Positions 24,984 through 34,222 of a DNA stretch of 64,000 bases are shown here, piece by piece. The DNA lies in assembly GCF_004801405.1 (NCBI RefSeq), contig NZ_SSOB01000002.1, positions 62,001 to 126,000 on the forward strand, read 5' to 3'. The notes under the pieces were generated by a model that made no database searches, had not been told where the DNA came from, and worked only from the letters and a program-made list of their open reading frames with translations. The position numbers were made by a program, and so were the translations under genes. How positions within the stretch are numbered: the stretch's first letter is position 1; each line of letters starts with the position of its first letter. This stretch comes from Cohnella fermenti. Lineage in GTDB: Bacteria; Bacillota; Bacilli; Paenibacillales; Paenibacillaceae.

Positions 24984-26072
24984 ATGTTCCTGTTCCTGCT
25001 CCTGTTCTTGTTCCAAGCCCGTCTCCGACATGCGCCGCGCTTCCGCAGACTGCGGCTTCCGCCATTCCCCAGGCTGAACGTTCGCCCCGGACTGTTCCCG
25101 GGCCTCGCCTTGGCCGCGATTCTGTGCCTCGCCGGCTGGCAGCTCGCGCGCCTGCCGGGCCTCTCGCTCGCGGGCCCGATGGCGTGCACGCTGCTCGTCG
25201 CCATCCTGTACCGCCAGCTTCTCGGCTGCCCGGAAGCGCTGCGTCCGGGCATCTCGTTCGCCGGAACGAAGCTGCTGCGAGCCGCGATTGTCCTGCTCGG
25301 CCTGAAGCTTCCGGTCGAGACCGTCCTGCGGCAAGGGCTCCCCTTGCTCGCAGGAGCCGTCGCGACGCTCGCCTTCGCACTCGCGGCAAGCGCGCTGCTG
25401 CGGCGCTGGCTGCGGGCCGACGCCGAGCTGACGATGCTGCTCGCGATCGGCACCGGCATCTGCGGTGCAGCGGCCATCGCCGCAGCCGCCCCCCTGCTCG
25501 GCGCGAAGGAGCAGAAGACGGCCGTCGGCATCGGGCTGATCGCCGCCGTCGGCACCGTCTTCGCGCTCGGCGACGCGCTGCTGCAGCCGCTCCTGCCGCT
25601 GTCCGGCGCCGAATACGGCGTCTGGACCGGCCTGACGCTGCACGAGATCGCACATGTCGCCATGGCGTCCGCGGCGGGCGGTCCTGATGCGCTCGAGACC
25701 GGCATGCTCGCCAAGCTCAGCCGCGTGCTGCTGCTCGTGCCGACCGTCTTCGCGCTGCAAGCGCTGCGGGCCCGTCGCGCTCGCCGGGAGCTTCCGGCGG
25801 CAAGCGCATGGCGAAGCCTTCCCTGGTACTTGCTCGGCTTCCTCGCGATGAGCCTGCTCGCCTCGACCGGCCCGGGCGAATGGCTGCCGCTTCCCGCCGG
25901 ATGGGAAGCCGAGGCTTCGCGGCTGACGACGCTGCTGCTCTCCGTCGCCATGGCGGCGCTCGGCCTGAACGTCGACGCGCGCGAGCTTCGCGGCGCGCTG
26001 CGTCCGCTCGCCGTCTTGCTGCTCGTCTCGCTGCTGCTGTCCGTCCTCGCCTGCCTCGCGATCGCGCTCTGA
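24984..26072 (+). CDS. YeiH/UPF0324-family membrane protein (putative sulfate exporter family)
   Basis: 362 residues with about ten membrane helices. Family hallmarks include LRPGISFAGTKLLRAAIVLL, GTGICGAAAIAAAAPLLGAK and GLTLHEIAHVAMASAAGG. ATG at 24984 follows AGAGGTG; a GTG three codons earlier is the alternative. Codon use is strongly GC-biased. The paired LysR gene is divergent. Homologues are annotated as putative sulfate exporters, but the substrate is not firmly established. Confidence 0.9.
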   Translation: MFLFLLLFLFQARLRHAPRFRRLRLPPFPRLNVRPGLFPGLALAAILCLAGWQLARLPGLSLAGPMACTLLVAILYRQLLGCPEALRPGISFAGTKLLRAAIVLLGLKLPVETVLRQGLPLLAGAVATLAFALAASALLRRWLRADAELTMLLAIGTGICGAAAIAAAAPLLGAKEQKTAVGIGLIAAVGTVFALGDALLQPLLPLSGAEYGVWTGLTLHEIAHVAMASAAGGPDALETGMLAKLSRVLLLVPTVFALQALRARRARRELPAASAWRSLPWYLLGFLAMSLLASTGPGEWLPLPAGWEAEASRLTTLLLSVAMAALGLNVDARELRGALRPLAVLLLVSLLLSVLACLAIAL

Positions 26073-26087
26073 CAGCCGCCCCGCCGC

Positions 26088-27269
26088 TCATCCCCGGCCC
26101 GCCGCCTCCACCTCGTGCTGCCGGTACTCCGAAGGGGTGAAGCCGGTCTTCTTGCGGAAAATCTGCGAGAAGTGCCTGACGTCCGGATAACCGACCCGTT
26201 CGCTGATGTCGCCCACCTTCAGCTCGGATTCGCGCAGCAGCTCCATCGCGCGTTCGAGTCGAAGCTGCGTGACGTATTCCTTGAAGCCGTGGCCCGTCTT
26301 CTGCTTGAACAACTGGCTGAAGTACACCGAGTTCAGGAAGACGATCGACGCGACCTTCTCCAGCGACAGCTCCGACGCAAGGTGCGCATGGATGTACTGC
26401 AGCGCGACTTCGACCGCCTTCTCCCCGCCGCTCGCGTAGTGGTCGTACAACTGCGACTCGCTTGTGCGCCGCATCGCCTGCACCTCGCCCGGCACGGTCG
26501 CCATGTCGGTGAGCCGCTCGCTGTGCAGCACCTGGAACGGAACCTTCAGATACCGCTTCAGATGCGTCCGAAGCTGCTCGATCAGCTTCGCAAGCCGCCC
26601 TTCCTCGCTCAGCGTCACAAGCCCGAGCAGGCTTCGCGCGTCGGCGTTCGCCACGAATCCCCGGCCCGCCGAATCGATCAGCTCCGATAGCACGTTCTCC
26701 ACGATGAAGTGCTCCAGCCGCAGATCCGCGTCGCTCTCCAGCTTGACCAGAATCAGGTGGAAGTGCGGGTGGCTGCCGGTGAACGCCGTCAGGTCGAGGT
26801 TGCCCAGATCGAGCCCGGACGCCCAGCGCGCGAACACCGCCTCGCGCAGATACTTCAGGTTCGTCTTCAGAAGCTGCGCCTCGTTCGTCCGCTCGTTCTC
26901 CCGCTCGAGCTCCTCGCCCAGCTCGCGAAGCTTCTCGATCAGAATCTCCTTGCCGATCGGCTTGAGCAGGTAATCCTTCGCCCCCAGCCGCACCGCCTCC
27001 TTGGCGTAGGCGAACTCGGAGTACGCCGAGATGACGACCCATCTTACGTGCGCATGCCTTGCGCGCGACATCTCCATCAGCTCGAGCCCGGTCATTCCGG
27101 GCATGAGCACGTCGGTCAGAACGAGGTCGATCCGCTGCGCCTTCAGCAGGTCGACCGCCTCCTCCGGACTGGAGGCCAGATAGACGCGATGCTGCGGATA
27201 GGCCTTGCGGATCGTCCGTTCGATTCCGTCGCGAATGATGCTCTCGTCGTCAACCACGAGGATGTTCAT
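26088..27269 (-). CDS. YesN-type response regulator (REC plus AraC HTH)
   Basis: 393 residues. The N-terminal receiver has acidic residues Asp7/Asp8, the phosphoacceptor Asp53 (LVLTDVLMPG) and the conserved Lys in YLLKPIGKE. A middle region of about 140 residues is followed by a C-terminal AraC domain (ELSLEKVASIVFLNSVYFSQ; LKVGDISERVGYPDVRHFSQ; TGFTPSEYRQHE). It overlaps the kinase gene by ATGA. It likely activates the ABC operon upstream on the same strand. Confidence 0.95.
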   Translation of the reverse strand: MNILVVDDESIIRDGIERTIRKAYPQHRVYLASSPEEAVDLLKAQRIDLVLTDVLMPGMTGLELMEMSRARHAHVRWVVISAYSEFAYAKEAVRLGAKDYLLKPIGKEILIEKLRELGEELERENERTNEAQLLKTNLKYLREAVFARWASGLDLGNLDLTAFTGSHPHFHLILVKLESDADLRLEHFIVENVLSELIDSAGRGFVANADARSLLGLVTLSEEGRLAKLIEQLRTHLKRYLKVPFQVLHSERLTDMATVPGEVQAMRRTSESQLYDHYASGGEKAVEVALQYIHAHLASELSLEKVASIVFLNSVYFSQLFKQKTGHGFKEYVTQLRLERAMELLRESELKVGDISERVGYPDVRHFSQIFRKKTGFTPSEYRQHEVEAAGRG

Positions 27270-29056
27270 GAGGCGTTCCCTCCTCTGCTCTCGATCGGGA
27301 ACGAGGCGATGACCGTCGTCCCCCGTCCCGGCTCGCTATCGATACTCAATCCGTACGCTTCCCCGAACAGGAGGCGAATCCGGCGGTGCACGTTCTGAAG
27401 GCCGATGCCAAGCCGCTCTTCGTTATCCATGCCGCGATCCCGGGACGACATATCCTTCCCAAGCGAGTTCCGCAGCTTCGCCAGCGTCTCCGCATCCATC
27501 CCGACCCCGTCGTCCTGCACCACGATCTCAAGTCTGCCGTCGGTCTCCCGGGAATAGACGCGCAGCAGCCCTTCGCGATTCAACGGCTCCAGTCCGTACT
27601 TCACCGCATTCTCGATGATCGGCTGCAGAATCATTTTCGGAACCTTCGTGTCCAGCCATTGCTCCTCCACCTCGATGCTTGTGCGAACGCGCCCCTTCAG
27701 CCTCGTCTCGATAATCGTCAGGTAATGGCCGAGCTGCTCCAGCTCGGTCCGCAGCGTCGTGCGGGACGCTTCCTCCCAATCGCTGCTGAAGCGGAGAATT
27801 CGCGACAACGACAGAATGACCTTGCCGAGCCGGTCGTTCTCGCGCTCGTCCAGCATCCAATAGATCATGTCCAGCGTGTTGAACAGGAAGTGCGGGTTGA
27901 CCTGCGACTGCAGCGCCTGAAGCTGCGCGTTCTTCTCGCTGATCGATGCCAGCTTGATGCGCTCGATCAAGTCGTCCATCTGCTCCACCATCCGGTTGAA
28001 CGAGCTGACAAGAACGTTCAATTCGTGGTAGGAATGAACGTGAACCCGCCCCTTGAAGTTGCCCAGCTCCACCTGCTTCATCTGCTGAATCAACCGCTTG
28101 AACGGCGAGGAGAACGAACGGGAGACAAGCGTCGCCAGCACGGTCGCCGCAATGACCAGGACCAGAATGACGGTGAGCAGGAACTGCTGCGTCTGCTTGA
28201 GCTCCAGATTCAGCTCCCGGTTCGGCGTCACGCCGATGACCGTCCAGTCGGCCGTGCTGATCCGGGCGGCGGTCACCATGGCGCCCTCATGCTCGCGCAC
28301 AAGCACCTCGCCGATCTTGAGCGGGCCCGGCCAATCGTCCGGCAGGCTCGCCGCGTTCTCGTCCTGCTGCGTGCGGATAATCTCCTGGCCGGCCGAGTCG
28401 CGGATGATGACGTTGCTTCCCGGCGCCAGGCTGGCGTTGCGAAGCGCGGAGACGATCGCCCCGGCGTCCGTCTCGATCAGAACGACGCCGACCGGCTTCA
28501 GCGTGCTCAGCTCGAACACCTGGCGGCCAAAAGCAAAAACAGGCCGGTCGATTCCCGCGCTCATCAGAGACTTCGGGTATACGCCCAACCACTTCATCTC
28601 GCCCGTCGATTGCATAAGCTCCTCGAACCAGGTCTGGCCCGAATAGTCGTGCGCCGCCGCCCCGATCGACAGGTCGAAGCTGAACACCTTGCCGGAGTTC
28701 GTCACGACGTGAATCCCGATAATGTCGTTGCGGGAATAGAAGATCGCCCCGAGAATATCGGTAATGCGGCGCTCCAGATTGACCGCCTCGACGCCGCCGG
28801 CCGCTTCCGTCTGAAGCAGCTTCATCAGCTCGTTGTTGCTGTTGAGCGACTTGGTGACGCTGTCGTACCCCTTCAGCATCAAGTCGAACAAGCCGACGGT
28901 TTGCGAGATGTTTTTCTCCGCGACGACTCCGACCTTGTCCCTGACCTGCTCGGTTGCCCTCTGGTAATACACGAAGCTGACGATAAGAAGCAAGCCGAGC
29001 AAGCTGAACAGGAAGATCAGGAACAAGCGTCCGTGGATGGACTGGAATCTCTTCAT
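27266..29056 (-). CDS. YesM-type sensor histidine kinase
   Basis: 596 residues. A membrane helix at about 11-30, an extracellular dCache-like sensor (to about 280), a second helix (FLLTVILVLVIAATVLATLV) and a HAMP region come first. The His_kinase domain follows with the phospho-histidine in QSQVNPHFLFNTLDMIYWM, then an HATPase domain (ILQPIIENAVKYGLEP; VQDDGVGMD; GIGLQNVHRRI). It is the kinase partner of the overlapping YesN regulator. Directly upstream are two permeases and a binding protein, so it probably senses the sugar they import. Confidence 0.95.
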   Translation of the reverse strand: MKRFQSIHGRLFLIFLFSLLGLLLIVSFVYYQRATEQVRDKVGVVAEKNISQTVGLFDLMLKGYDSVTKSLNSNNELMKLLQTEAAGGVEAVNLERRITDILGAIFYSRNDIIGIHVVTNSGKVFSFDLSIGAAAHDYSGQTWFEELMQSTGEMKWLGVYPKSLMSAGIDRPVFAFGRQVFELSTLKPVGVVLIETDAGAIVSALRNASLAPGSNVIIRDSAGQEIIRTQQDENAASLPDDWPGPLKIGEVLVREHEGAMVTAARISTADWTVIGVTPNRELNLELKQTQQFLLTVILVLVIAATVLATLVSRSFSSPFKRLIQQMKQVELGNFKGRVHVHSYHELNVLVSSFNRMVEQMDDLIERIKLASISEKNAQLQALQSQVNPHFLFNTLDMIYWMLDERENDRLGKVILSLSRILRFSSDWEEASRTTLRTELEQLGHYLTIIETRLKGRVRTSIEVEEQWLDTKVPKMILQPIIENAVKYGLEPLNREGLLRVYSRETDGRLEIVVQDDGVGMDAETLAKLRNSLGKDMSSRDRGMDNEERLGIGLQNVHRRIRLLFGEAYGLSIDSEPGRGTTVIASFPIESRGGNAS

Positions 29057-29066
29057 TAGCGTACGA

Positions 29067-29948
29067 TCACCCTTTGACGGCTCCGGCCACCATGCCTTTG
29101 GTTATTTTCTCGGCGAGCAGGAAGTAGATAAGAATAACCGGAAGAGCTCCGAGCACCAGGAACGCGCCGATTGCCCCATAGTTGACGGAGAACTGGCTGA
29201 CGAAGCTGTTGACCCCGAACGGGAGCGTCTTGAGGCTCTCCTTGGAGATGAAGGTCGCGGCCAGCACGTATTCGTTCCAGATGTTGATGAAGGTCAGGAT
29301 GCACACCGTCATGATCGGCGGCACCGAGACCGGCAGCACGATGCTGCGGAAGATTCGGAGCACTCCCGCTCCGTCAATAATAGCAGATTCCTCGATCTCC
29401 GTCGGAATCGTCTTCATGAAGCCGCTCATGATAAACACCGCGATCGGCGTCTGGAAGGCGATATACGGAAGAATCAGGCTGAGTCTCGTATTCAGGATGT
29501 CCAGATGGCTGAACATGACCATGATCGGCAGCAGCGTCGCTTGCAGCGGAATCATCATCCCGAGCAGGAACAGCAGCATGACGTATTGGCTGTACTTCCA
29601 GCGGAATCGCGTGATGGCGAACGCGGCGAGCGACGCCAGAACGATGACGCACACCATCGTGATCGTCGTCACGAGCAGGCTGTTCGTCAAGTAATCCCAA
29701 TACTTCCCGCCGCCGAAGGCGCTCTTGTAATTGACCCATTGAACGGCCTTCGGCAGAGCGAAGAAGCTTCCGGACAGAATCTCTTCGTTCGTCTTCAAGG
29801 AATAGATGAGCAGCCAGAGCAGCGGGTACAGCTGCGTGACGAGCAGAATGCCGAAGAGGGTGAAGACAAGCGTCTTGACGATGGGCAGCGGCCGCTTGGC
29901 GGCTTGGGCGGCGGGCTTCGCGCTGGGCAGGCTGACGGATCGGTTCAT
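29067..29948 (-). CDS. Carbohydrate ABC transporter permease (MalG type)
   Basis: 293 residues, six membrane helices, EAA loop EESAIIDGAGVLRIFRSIVL at about 195-215, and the C-terminal KITKGMVAGAVKG seen in CUT1 permeases. The start follows AAGGAGG. It lies between the MalF-type permease (21-bp gap) and the YesM kinase (10-bp gap), all one operon. Confidence 0.95.
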   Translation of the reverse strand: MNRSVSLPSAKPAAQAAKRPLPIVKTLVFTLFGILLVTQLYPLLWLLIYSLKTNEEILSGSFFALPKAVQWVNYKSAFGGGKYWDYLTNSLLVTTITMVCVIVLASLAAFAITRFRWKYSQYVMLLFLLGMMIPLQATLLPIMVMFSHLDILNTRLSLILPYIAFQTPIAVFIMSGFMKTIPTEIEESAIIDGAGVLRIFRSIVLPVSVPPIMTVCILTFINIWNEYVLAATFISKESLKTLPFGVNSFVSQFSVNYGAIGAFLVLGALPVILIYFLLAEKITKGMVAGAVKG

Positions 29949-29969
29949 CGGCGGAGCGCCTCCTTCTCT

Positions 29970-30872
29970 CTATGAGTATCGTTTCTCTAACCGGTTGAAA
30001 ATAAAGTTGATGAGCACGGTAACGATCAAGCACATAGCGACGAGGAACGTTCCCACCGCGCTTCCGTACCCGTACTTCTGGGACAGGAAGCTCATGTTGT
30101 ACATGTGCATGGCCACGACGTCCGTCGCGTGGGCAGGGCCTCCGCCCGTCATGACCATAATCAGGTCGAACGACTGGAGCGAGCCGATGAACGACAGGAC
30201 AAACGAGATTTTGAAGATCGGTACGATCATGGGCAGCGTAATATATCGATCGGCCTTGAAGCCATCGGCGCCGTCGATCTTGGCGGCTTCGTAGATGTCG
30301 GCCGGGATGTTCTGAATTCCGGTGAACTGGATAAGCAGGTGATAGCCGAGGTATTGCCACAGGCCGACGACGATAACGGCGTAGATCGCGACCTTCGGAT
30401 CGGTCAGCCAGTTATGCGTCCACGAATGAAGCCCGACCTTGTCGAGAATCTGATTGATCATGCCTCCTTGGGAGGCCGGGTTGTAGATCGTCTTCCAGAG
30501 CTGCCCGATGACGACGACGGACAGAATGACGGGCAGGAAGTAGCTCGATACGAGGAAGTTCGCCTTGCGGGTATAGCGGCCGATCAGAATCGCCACCAGC
30601 AGCGCGAGCGGCAACTGGATCAGCATGGAGAAGCCCGCCAGCAGGAACGTGCGGCGCACGGCCGGCCAGAACACGGAATCGCCCGTGAACATGCGATGGT
30701 AGTTGTCGAAGCCGATGTACTTGGCCATGCCGAGCGGAACGATCCCGTTCCATTGGAACAGGGACGTATAGGCGGACACGCCGATCGGCACGAACACCAG
30801 GCCGATGTAGATAATGAGACACGGGAGCACGAACGCCGCAATCGTCCAGTTGGATACCTTCAACACTTTCAA
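29970..30872 (-). CDS. Sugar ABC transporter permease (MalF type)
   Basis: 300 residues, six membrane helices, EAA loop EAAKIDGADGFKADRYITLP, and the N-terminal VPIGVSAYTSLFQWNG typical of CUT1. The start is TTG at 30872 behind GGAGG. It follows the binding protein gene by an 80-bp gap. No ATPase gene is present in the operon. Confidence 0.95.
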   Translation of the reverse strand: MKVLKVSNWTIAAFVLPCLIIYIGLVFVPIGVSAYTSLFQWNGIVPLGMAKYIGFDNYHRMFTGDSVFWPAVRRTFLLAGFSMLIQLPLALLVAILIGRYTRKANFLVSSYFLPVILSVVVIGQLWKTIYNPASQGGMINQILDKVGLHSWTHNWLTDPKVAIYAVIVVGLWQYLGYHLLIQFTGIQNIPADIYEAAKIDGADGFKADRYITLPMIVPIFKISFVLSFIGSLQSFDLIMVMTGGGPAHATDVVAMHMYNMSFLSQKYGYGSAVGTFLVAMCLIVTVLINFIFNRLEKRYS

Positions 30873-30952
30873 GGCTTACGCCTCCTTCTGCTTCTTCCCG
30901 AGGATGACGAAAGAGGAGCGCGGCGCGCCCCCTTCCGTCAAGCTGGCGGGAA

Positions 30953-32329
30953 TTATTGTTTGTTGTCCTCGTAAGCCTGCTGGTGTTCCTTCGCTACCGC
31001 GGAAGGATCGGTGTCCGGCTTCACGAACAGGTTCTGAATGCTGGACAGGTGGACTTGCGACGTGGCCGGATTCATCGTGTTGTCAAAGCTCAGATCGCCG
31101 CCGTTGACGCTCGTGAACAGGTCCATGACCGTGATCGACATGTCGGAGTAGCCGGCAGCCTTGAAGTCGCCTTCCACCTTCTGCGCCAGACCGACCGCGC
31201 CCTTCAGGCCGAACAACTCCTTCGGATAGTTCAGCATGAAGTAGTTCAGGAAGTCGAGCGTCTCGGTCAGATGCTTGCTGTTCTTGGACACCGCGAACGC
31301 CGAGCCCGGAGCGAGCATGTATTGGTTCGGGTCGCCCTTGCCGTTAACGGTCGGGAACTTGAAGACGCCGACATTGGCGTCCTTGCTGACATCGGACGTC
31401 TCGATGCCGCCGGTTGCCCAGGAGCCCATGAAGTACATGGCCGACTTGCCCGTCTTGAACAGGTTCTCGCCCGCGTTGTAGTCGAAGGACGTCGCGCCGT
31501 CCTGGAACGCGCCTGCCTTGACGAGGTCTTCGAACGCTTGAACCGCCTCGAGGAAGGCCGGATCTTCGAACGTCGTCTTGCCGTCCGTCACGTCCTGCAG
31601 GAAGCCCGGCCCGTACGTGCGGAGCAGGATGTTCATGAACAGGAAGGAGCCGGTCCAGGAATCCTTCTCGCCGATTGCGAGCGGGGTGATGCCCTTGGCC
31701 TTAAGCGTCTTGACGTCGGCGATGAGCTCCTCGAACGTCGACGGCGGGTTCGCGATGCCGGCTTGCTGGAACAGCTCCTTGTTGTAGTACAGGATGGCGA
31801 TGTTGTTGCCGTCCGGAAGCGCGTACAGATTGCCGTTGAACGTATACGGATCGAGGATGCCGGTCTGGAACGTGTCGGCGAGGCCATTCTGCTGCACCAT
31901 GTCGTTCAGCGGAGCGAACAGGTCGGCATCGACGAACGGCTGCATCTGCGCCTTCGGGTTGACGATCGTGATGTCCGGAACTTCCTTGGACGCCGCCTGC
32001 GTCTTCAGCTTCAGCTTCTGTTGGTCGGTGTTCAAGGAGTCGAGCTCGATGTGGACGTTCGGATGAGCCGTCTCGTAATCGCTTACGATCTTATGGAGCA
32101 TCTGGTACTTCGGATCGGAAGAGTCCGGGTAAATATTCTGGAACGTAATCGTGACCTTCTCGCCGGAGCTCTGGGACGCCGCTGCCGAAGAGGCAGGTGC
32201 GGAGGAAGCCGGTTCGGAGCCCGAAGCGTTCTTGTTGTTATTATTGTCGGAGGACCCGCAAGCCGACAGGCTCGCTGCGAGCAAGCCCGCTGCCGTTACG
32301 ACGCCAAGCACTTTTTTCCCGTTTGTCAA
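30953..32329 (-). CDS. Sugar ABC transporter solute-binding lipoprotein
   Basis: 458 residues from a TTG at 32329. The signal peptide MTNGKKVLGVVTAAGLLAAS leads to lipobox LSAC. This start is favoured because GGGGG (32338-32342) is 8 bases upstream and it gives a normal signal peptide; in-frame starts at 32365 and 32392 would add 12-21 residues before it. The mature protein is family 1 (VTITFQNIYPDSSDPKYQML; ALPDGNNIAILYYNKELFQQ; KSAMYFMGSWATGGIE). It is first gene of the permease-permease-YesM-YesN operon. Confidence 0.94.
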   Translation of the reverse strand: MTNGKKVLGVVTAAGLLAASLSACGSSDNNNNKNASGSEPASSAPASSAAASQSSGEKVTITFQNIYPDSSDPKYQMLHKIVSDYETAHPNVHIELDSLNTDQQKLKLKTQAASKEVPDITIVNPKAQMQPFVDADLFAPLNDMVQQNGLADTFQTGILDPYTFNGNLYALPDGNNIAILYYNKELFQQAGIANPPSTFEELIADVKTLKAKGITPLAIGEKDSWTGSFLFMNILLRTYGPGFLQDVTDGKTTFEDPAFLEAVQAFEDLVKAGAFQDGATSFDYNAGENLFKTGKSAMYFMGSWATGGIETSDVSKDANVGVFKFPTVNGKGDPNQYMLAPGSAFAVSKNSKHLTETLDFLNYFMLNYPKELFGLKGAVGLAQKVEGDFKAAGYSDMSITVMDLFTSVNGGDLSFDNTMNPATSQVHLSSIQNLFVKPDTDPSAVAKEHQQAYEDNKQ

Positions 32330-32466
32330 TTCGTTTACCCCCTTCAGGTTGTCTACGGGCTTCATTATGCTCTCTTTGGCAGCTCCGAACAATTCAGTTA
32401 ATTAGGGGGCGATGTTTGTTTTTTTAAGGTGCGGGGGCTGAGCGGAAAAAGCGGAGGGTTGCGAAG

Positions 32467-32652
32467 TTTTATGCGATTTTTCGCATTCGTCGGCTTGGAT
32501 CGGGAGACAATCGGGATGTTTTATGCGGTTTTTAGCATTTATGCGGCAGGTCGAGCCGGAATTTTCTCTATGTATGCTATTTTTCGCATATAATCGCCCA
32601 ATCGGGCCATTATCGGGCTGCGCCAATGTGAATTTTCGCATAAAATCCCGGC
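32467..32652 (+). repeat. Four-hairpin interspersed element, copy B
   Basis: Hairpins begin at 32471 (ATGCGATTTTTCGCAT, perfect), 32523, 32574 and 32626, spacing 52, 51 and 52 bp. The first spacer begins TCGTCGGCTTGGATC and the third ATAATCGCCCAATCGG. The copy is in the same orientation as A and C, between the binding protein start and the FAD oxidoreductase terminator. Apart from this element and the terminator, 32393-32723 holds nothing else I can support. Confidence 0.88.
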
Positions 32653-32683
32653 AACGAGCGGCGGCGGCGGCGGGTTCACGCAC

Positions 32684-32713
32684 AAAAACAGCCCTGCGGG
32701 CAAGCCGCAGAGC
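32684..32713 (-). terminator. Rho-independent terminator of the FAD oxidoreductase gene
   Basis: Arms GCCCTGCGG (32691-32699) and CCGCAGAGC (32705-32713) pair with one wobble, followed on the - strand by GTTTTTG. It is 11 bp past the stop. Confidence 0.75.
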
Positions 32714-32723
32714 CGCATTCCGA

Positions 32724-34157
32724 CTAGCTTATCTTCTCCGCAATGGCCCTGGCGATCCAGACGCCGGCTGCGCCCGCCTGCGCGAGGCCGCGGGTGACGC
32801 CCGCTCCGTCGCCGCCGCAGTAGAGGCCGGCGATCTCGGTCTCGAGCTTCTCCGTCAGCTGCGGGCGGGCCGAGTAGAACTTCGCTTCGACGCCATAGAA
32901 CAGCGTGTGCTCGGAGGCGATGCCCGGCGTCACCTTCTCGAGCGCCTCGACCATCTCGATCAGGCTCTTCATCGTGACGTACGGCAGCACGAGCCCGAGG
33001 TCGCCCGGCACCGCCTCCTTCAGCGTCGGCTCGAGGAAGCCTTCCTTGATCCGCGCCTCGGTGGAGCGGCGGCCGCGAAGAATGTCCCCGTACTTCTGAA
33101 CGATGACGCCCCCGCTCGACAGATCGTTCGCGCGCTTGCAGATCTCGCGGGCGTACTCGTTCGGCTTGTCGAACGGCTCCGTGAACTTGTGCGAGACGAG
33201 CAGCGCGAAGTTCGTGTTGCTTGAGCCGAGCGCCGGGTCCTTGAATGCGTGCCCGTTCGCCGCCATGACGCCGCTGTGGTTCTCGACGACGACGTGGCCC
33301 GACGGGTTGCTGCAGAACGTTCGCACCCGCGTGCCGACCGACGTGTTGAAGATGAACTTGCCCTCGTAGAGGTGCTCGTTGATCTCCCGCATGACGACAT
33401 CGGACGTCTCGACGCGGACGCCGACGTCCACCTGGTTGTTGTACATCTTCAGGCGGCGCCTCTTCAGCACCTCCGTCAGCCAGGCCGAGCCGTCCCGTCC
33501 GGGAGCGATCACCACGGTGTCCGCCTCGAGCTCTTCCCCGTTCTTCAGCCGAATGCCGGTCGTCTTGTGTTTCCCGTCTATTCTCACCGTGAGCAGATCG
33601 TCGACCTCCGTCTTGAACCGCATCTCGACCCGGGTGCCCAGATAGTCCGAGATGGACTTCATGATCTCCAGGTTCTGCTCGGTACCGAGGTGGCGAACCT
33701 GCGCCCGCAGCAGCTTCAGCCCCGCCGCGTACGCCTTCCGCTCGATGCCGCGCACCGTGTCCGTCGTCGGATCGGTGATGCTCGGGGTCGCTCCGTGCTC
33801 CAGATTGACCTCGTCCACGTACTTGATCAGCGAGAGCACCTGCGAAGGAGGCAGATAATCGGTCAGCCAGCCTCCGAACTCGGTCGTGATGTTGAACTTG
33901 CCGTCGCTGTACGCTCCGGCGCCGCCGAAGCCGGCCGTGATCGAGCACGCGGGCAGACAGCCGGCGAACTCCTTCTTGCCTGCCGCAGGAGGACACAGCT
34001 TGATCTTCTCCTCCAGAATGGGGCAACTGCGGCGGCGAATGTCATGCCCCTTGTCCACGAGCAGCACCTTGAGTCCGGGGGCCTTGCGGGTAAGCTCGTA
34101 ACAGGTGAAAATCCCGGCCGGGCCGGCACCGACAACGATGACGTCATAACGATTCAT
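32724..34157 (-). CDS. FAD-dependent oxidoreductase (COG2509-like)
   Basis: 477 residues with an N-terminal dinucleotide-binding motif (VVGAGPAGIFTCYELTRKAP), a GFGGAGAYSDGKFN motif binding FAD, and a C-terminal FAD-binding closure (LYCGGDGAGVTRGLAQAGAA). Cysteines CPILEEKIKLC and GCLPAC near residues 45-70 might form a redox pair or metal site. The family (uncharacterised FAD-dependent dehydrogenases) has no firm substrate. A guanine-class riboswitch precedes it, and the next upstream gene is a purine permease, so a role tied to purine metabolism or supply is inferred. Clear GGAGG ribosome site. Confidence 0.88.
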   Translation of the reverse strand: MNRYDVIVVGAGPAGIFTCYELTRKAPGLKVLLVDKGHDIRRRSCPILEEKIKLCPPAAGKKEFAGCLPACSITAGFGGAGAYSDGKFNITTEFGGWLTDYLPPSQVLSLIKYVDEVNLEHGATPSITDPTTDTVRGIERKAYAAGLKLLRAQVRHLGTEQNLEIMKSISDYLGTRVEMRFKTEVDDLLTVRIDGKHKTTGIRLKNGEELEADTVVIAPGRDGSAWLTEVLKRRRLKMYNNQVDVGVRVETSDVVMREINEHLYEGKFIFNTSVGTRVRTFCSNPSGHVVVENHSGVMAANGHAFKDPALGSSNTNFALLVSHKFTEPFDKPNEYAREICKRANDLSSGGVIVQKYGDILRGRRSTEARIKEGFLEPTLKEAVPGDLGLVLPYVTMKSLIEMVEALEKVTPGIASEHTLFYGVEAKFYSARPQLTEKLETEIAGLYCGGDGAGVTRGLAQAGAAGVWIARAIAEKIS

Positions 34158-34222
34158 GAGTGGTCAGCCTCCTGTGATAAGGGCATCTGTGCCCGAGTGC
34201 CGCCGCCGGCCGCAGGATAAAC

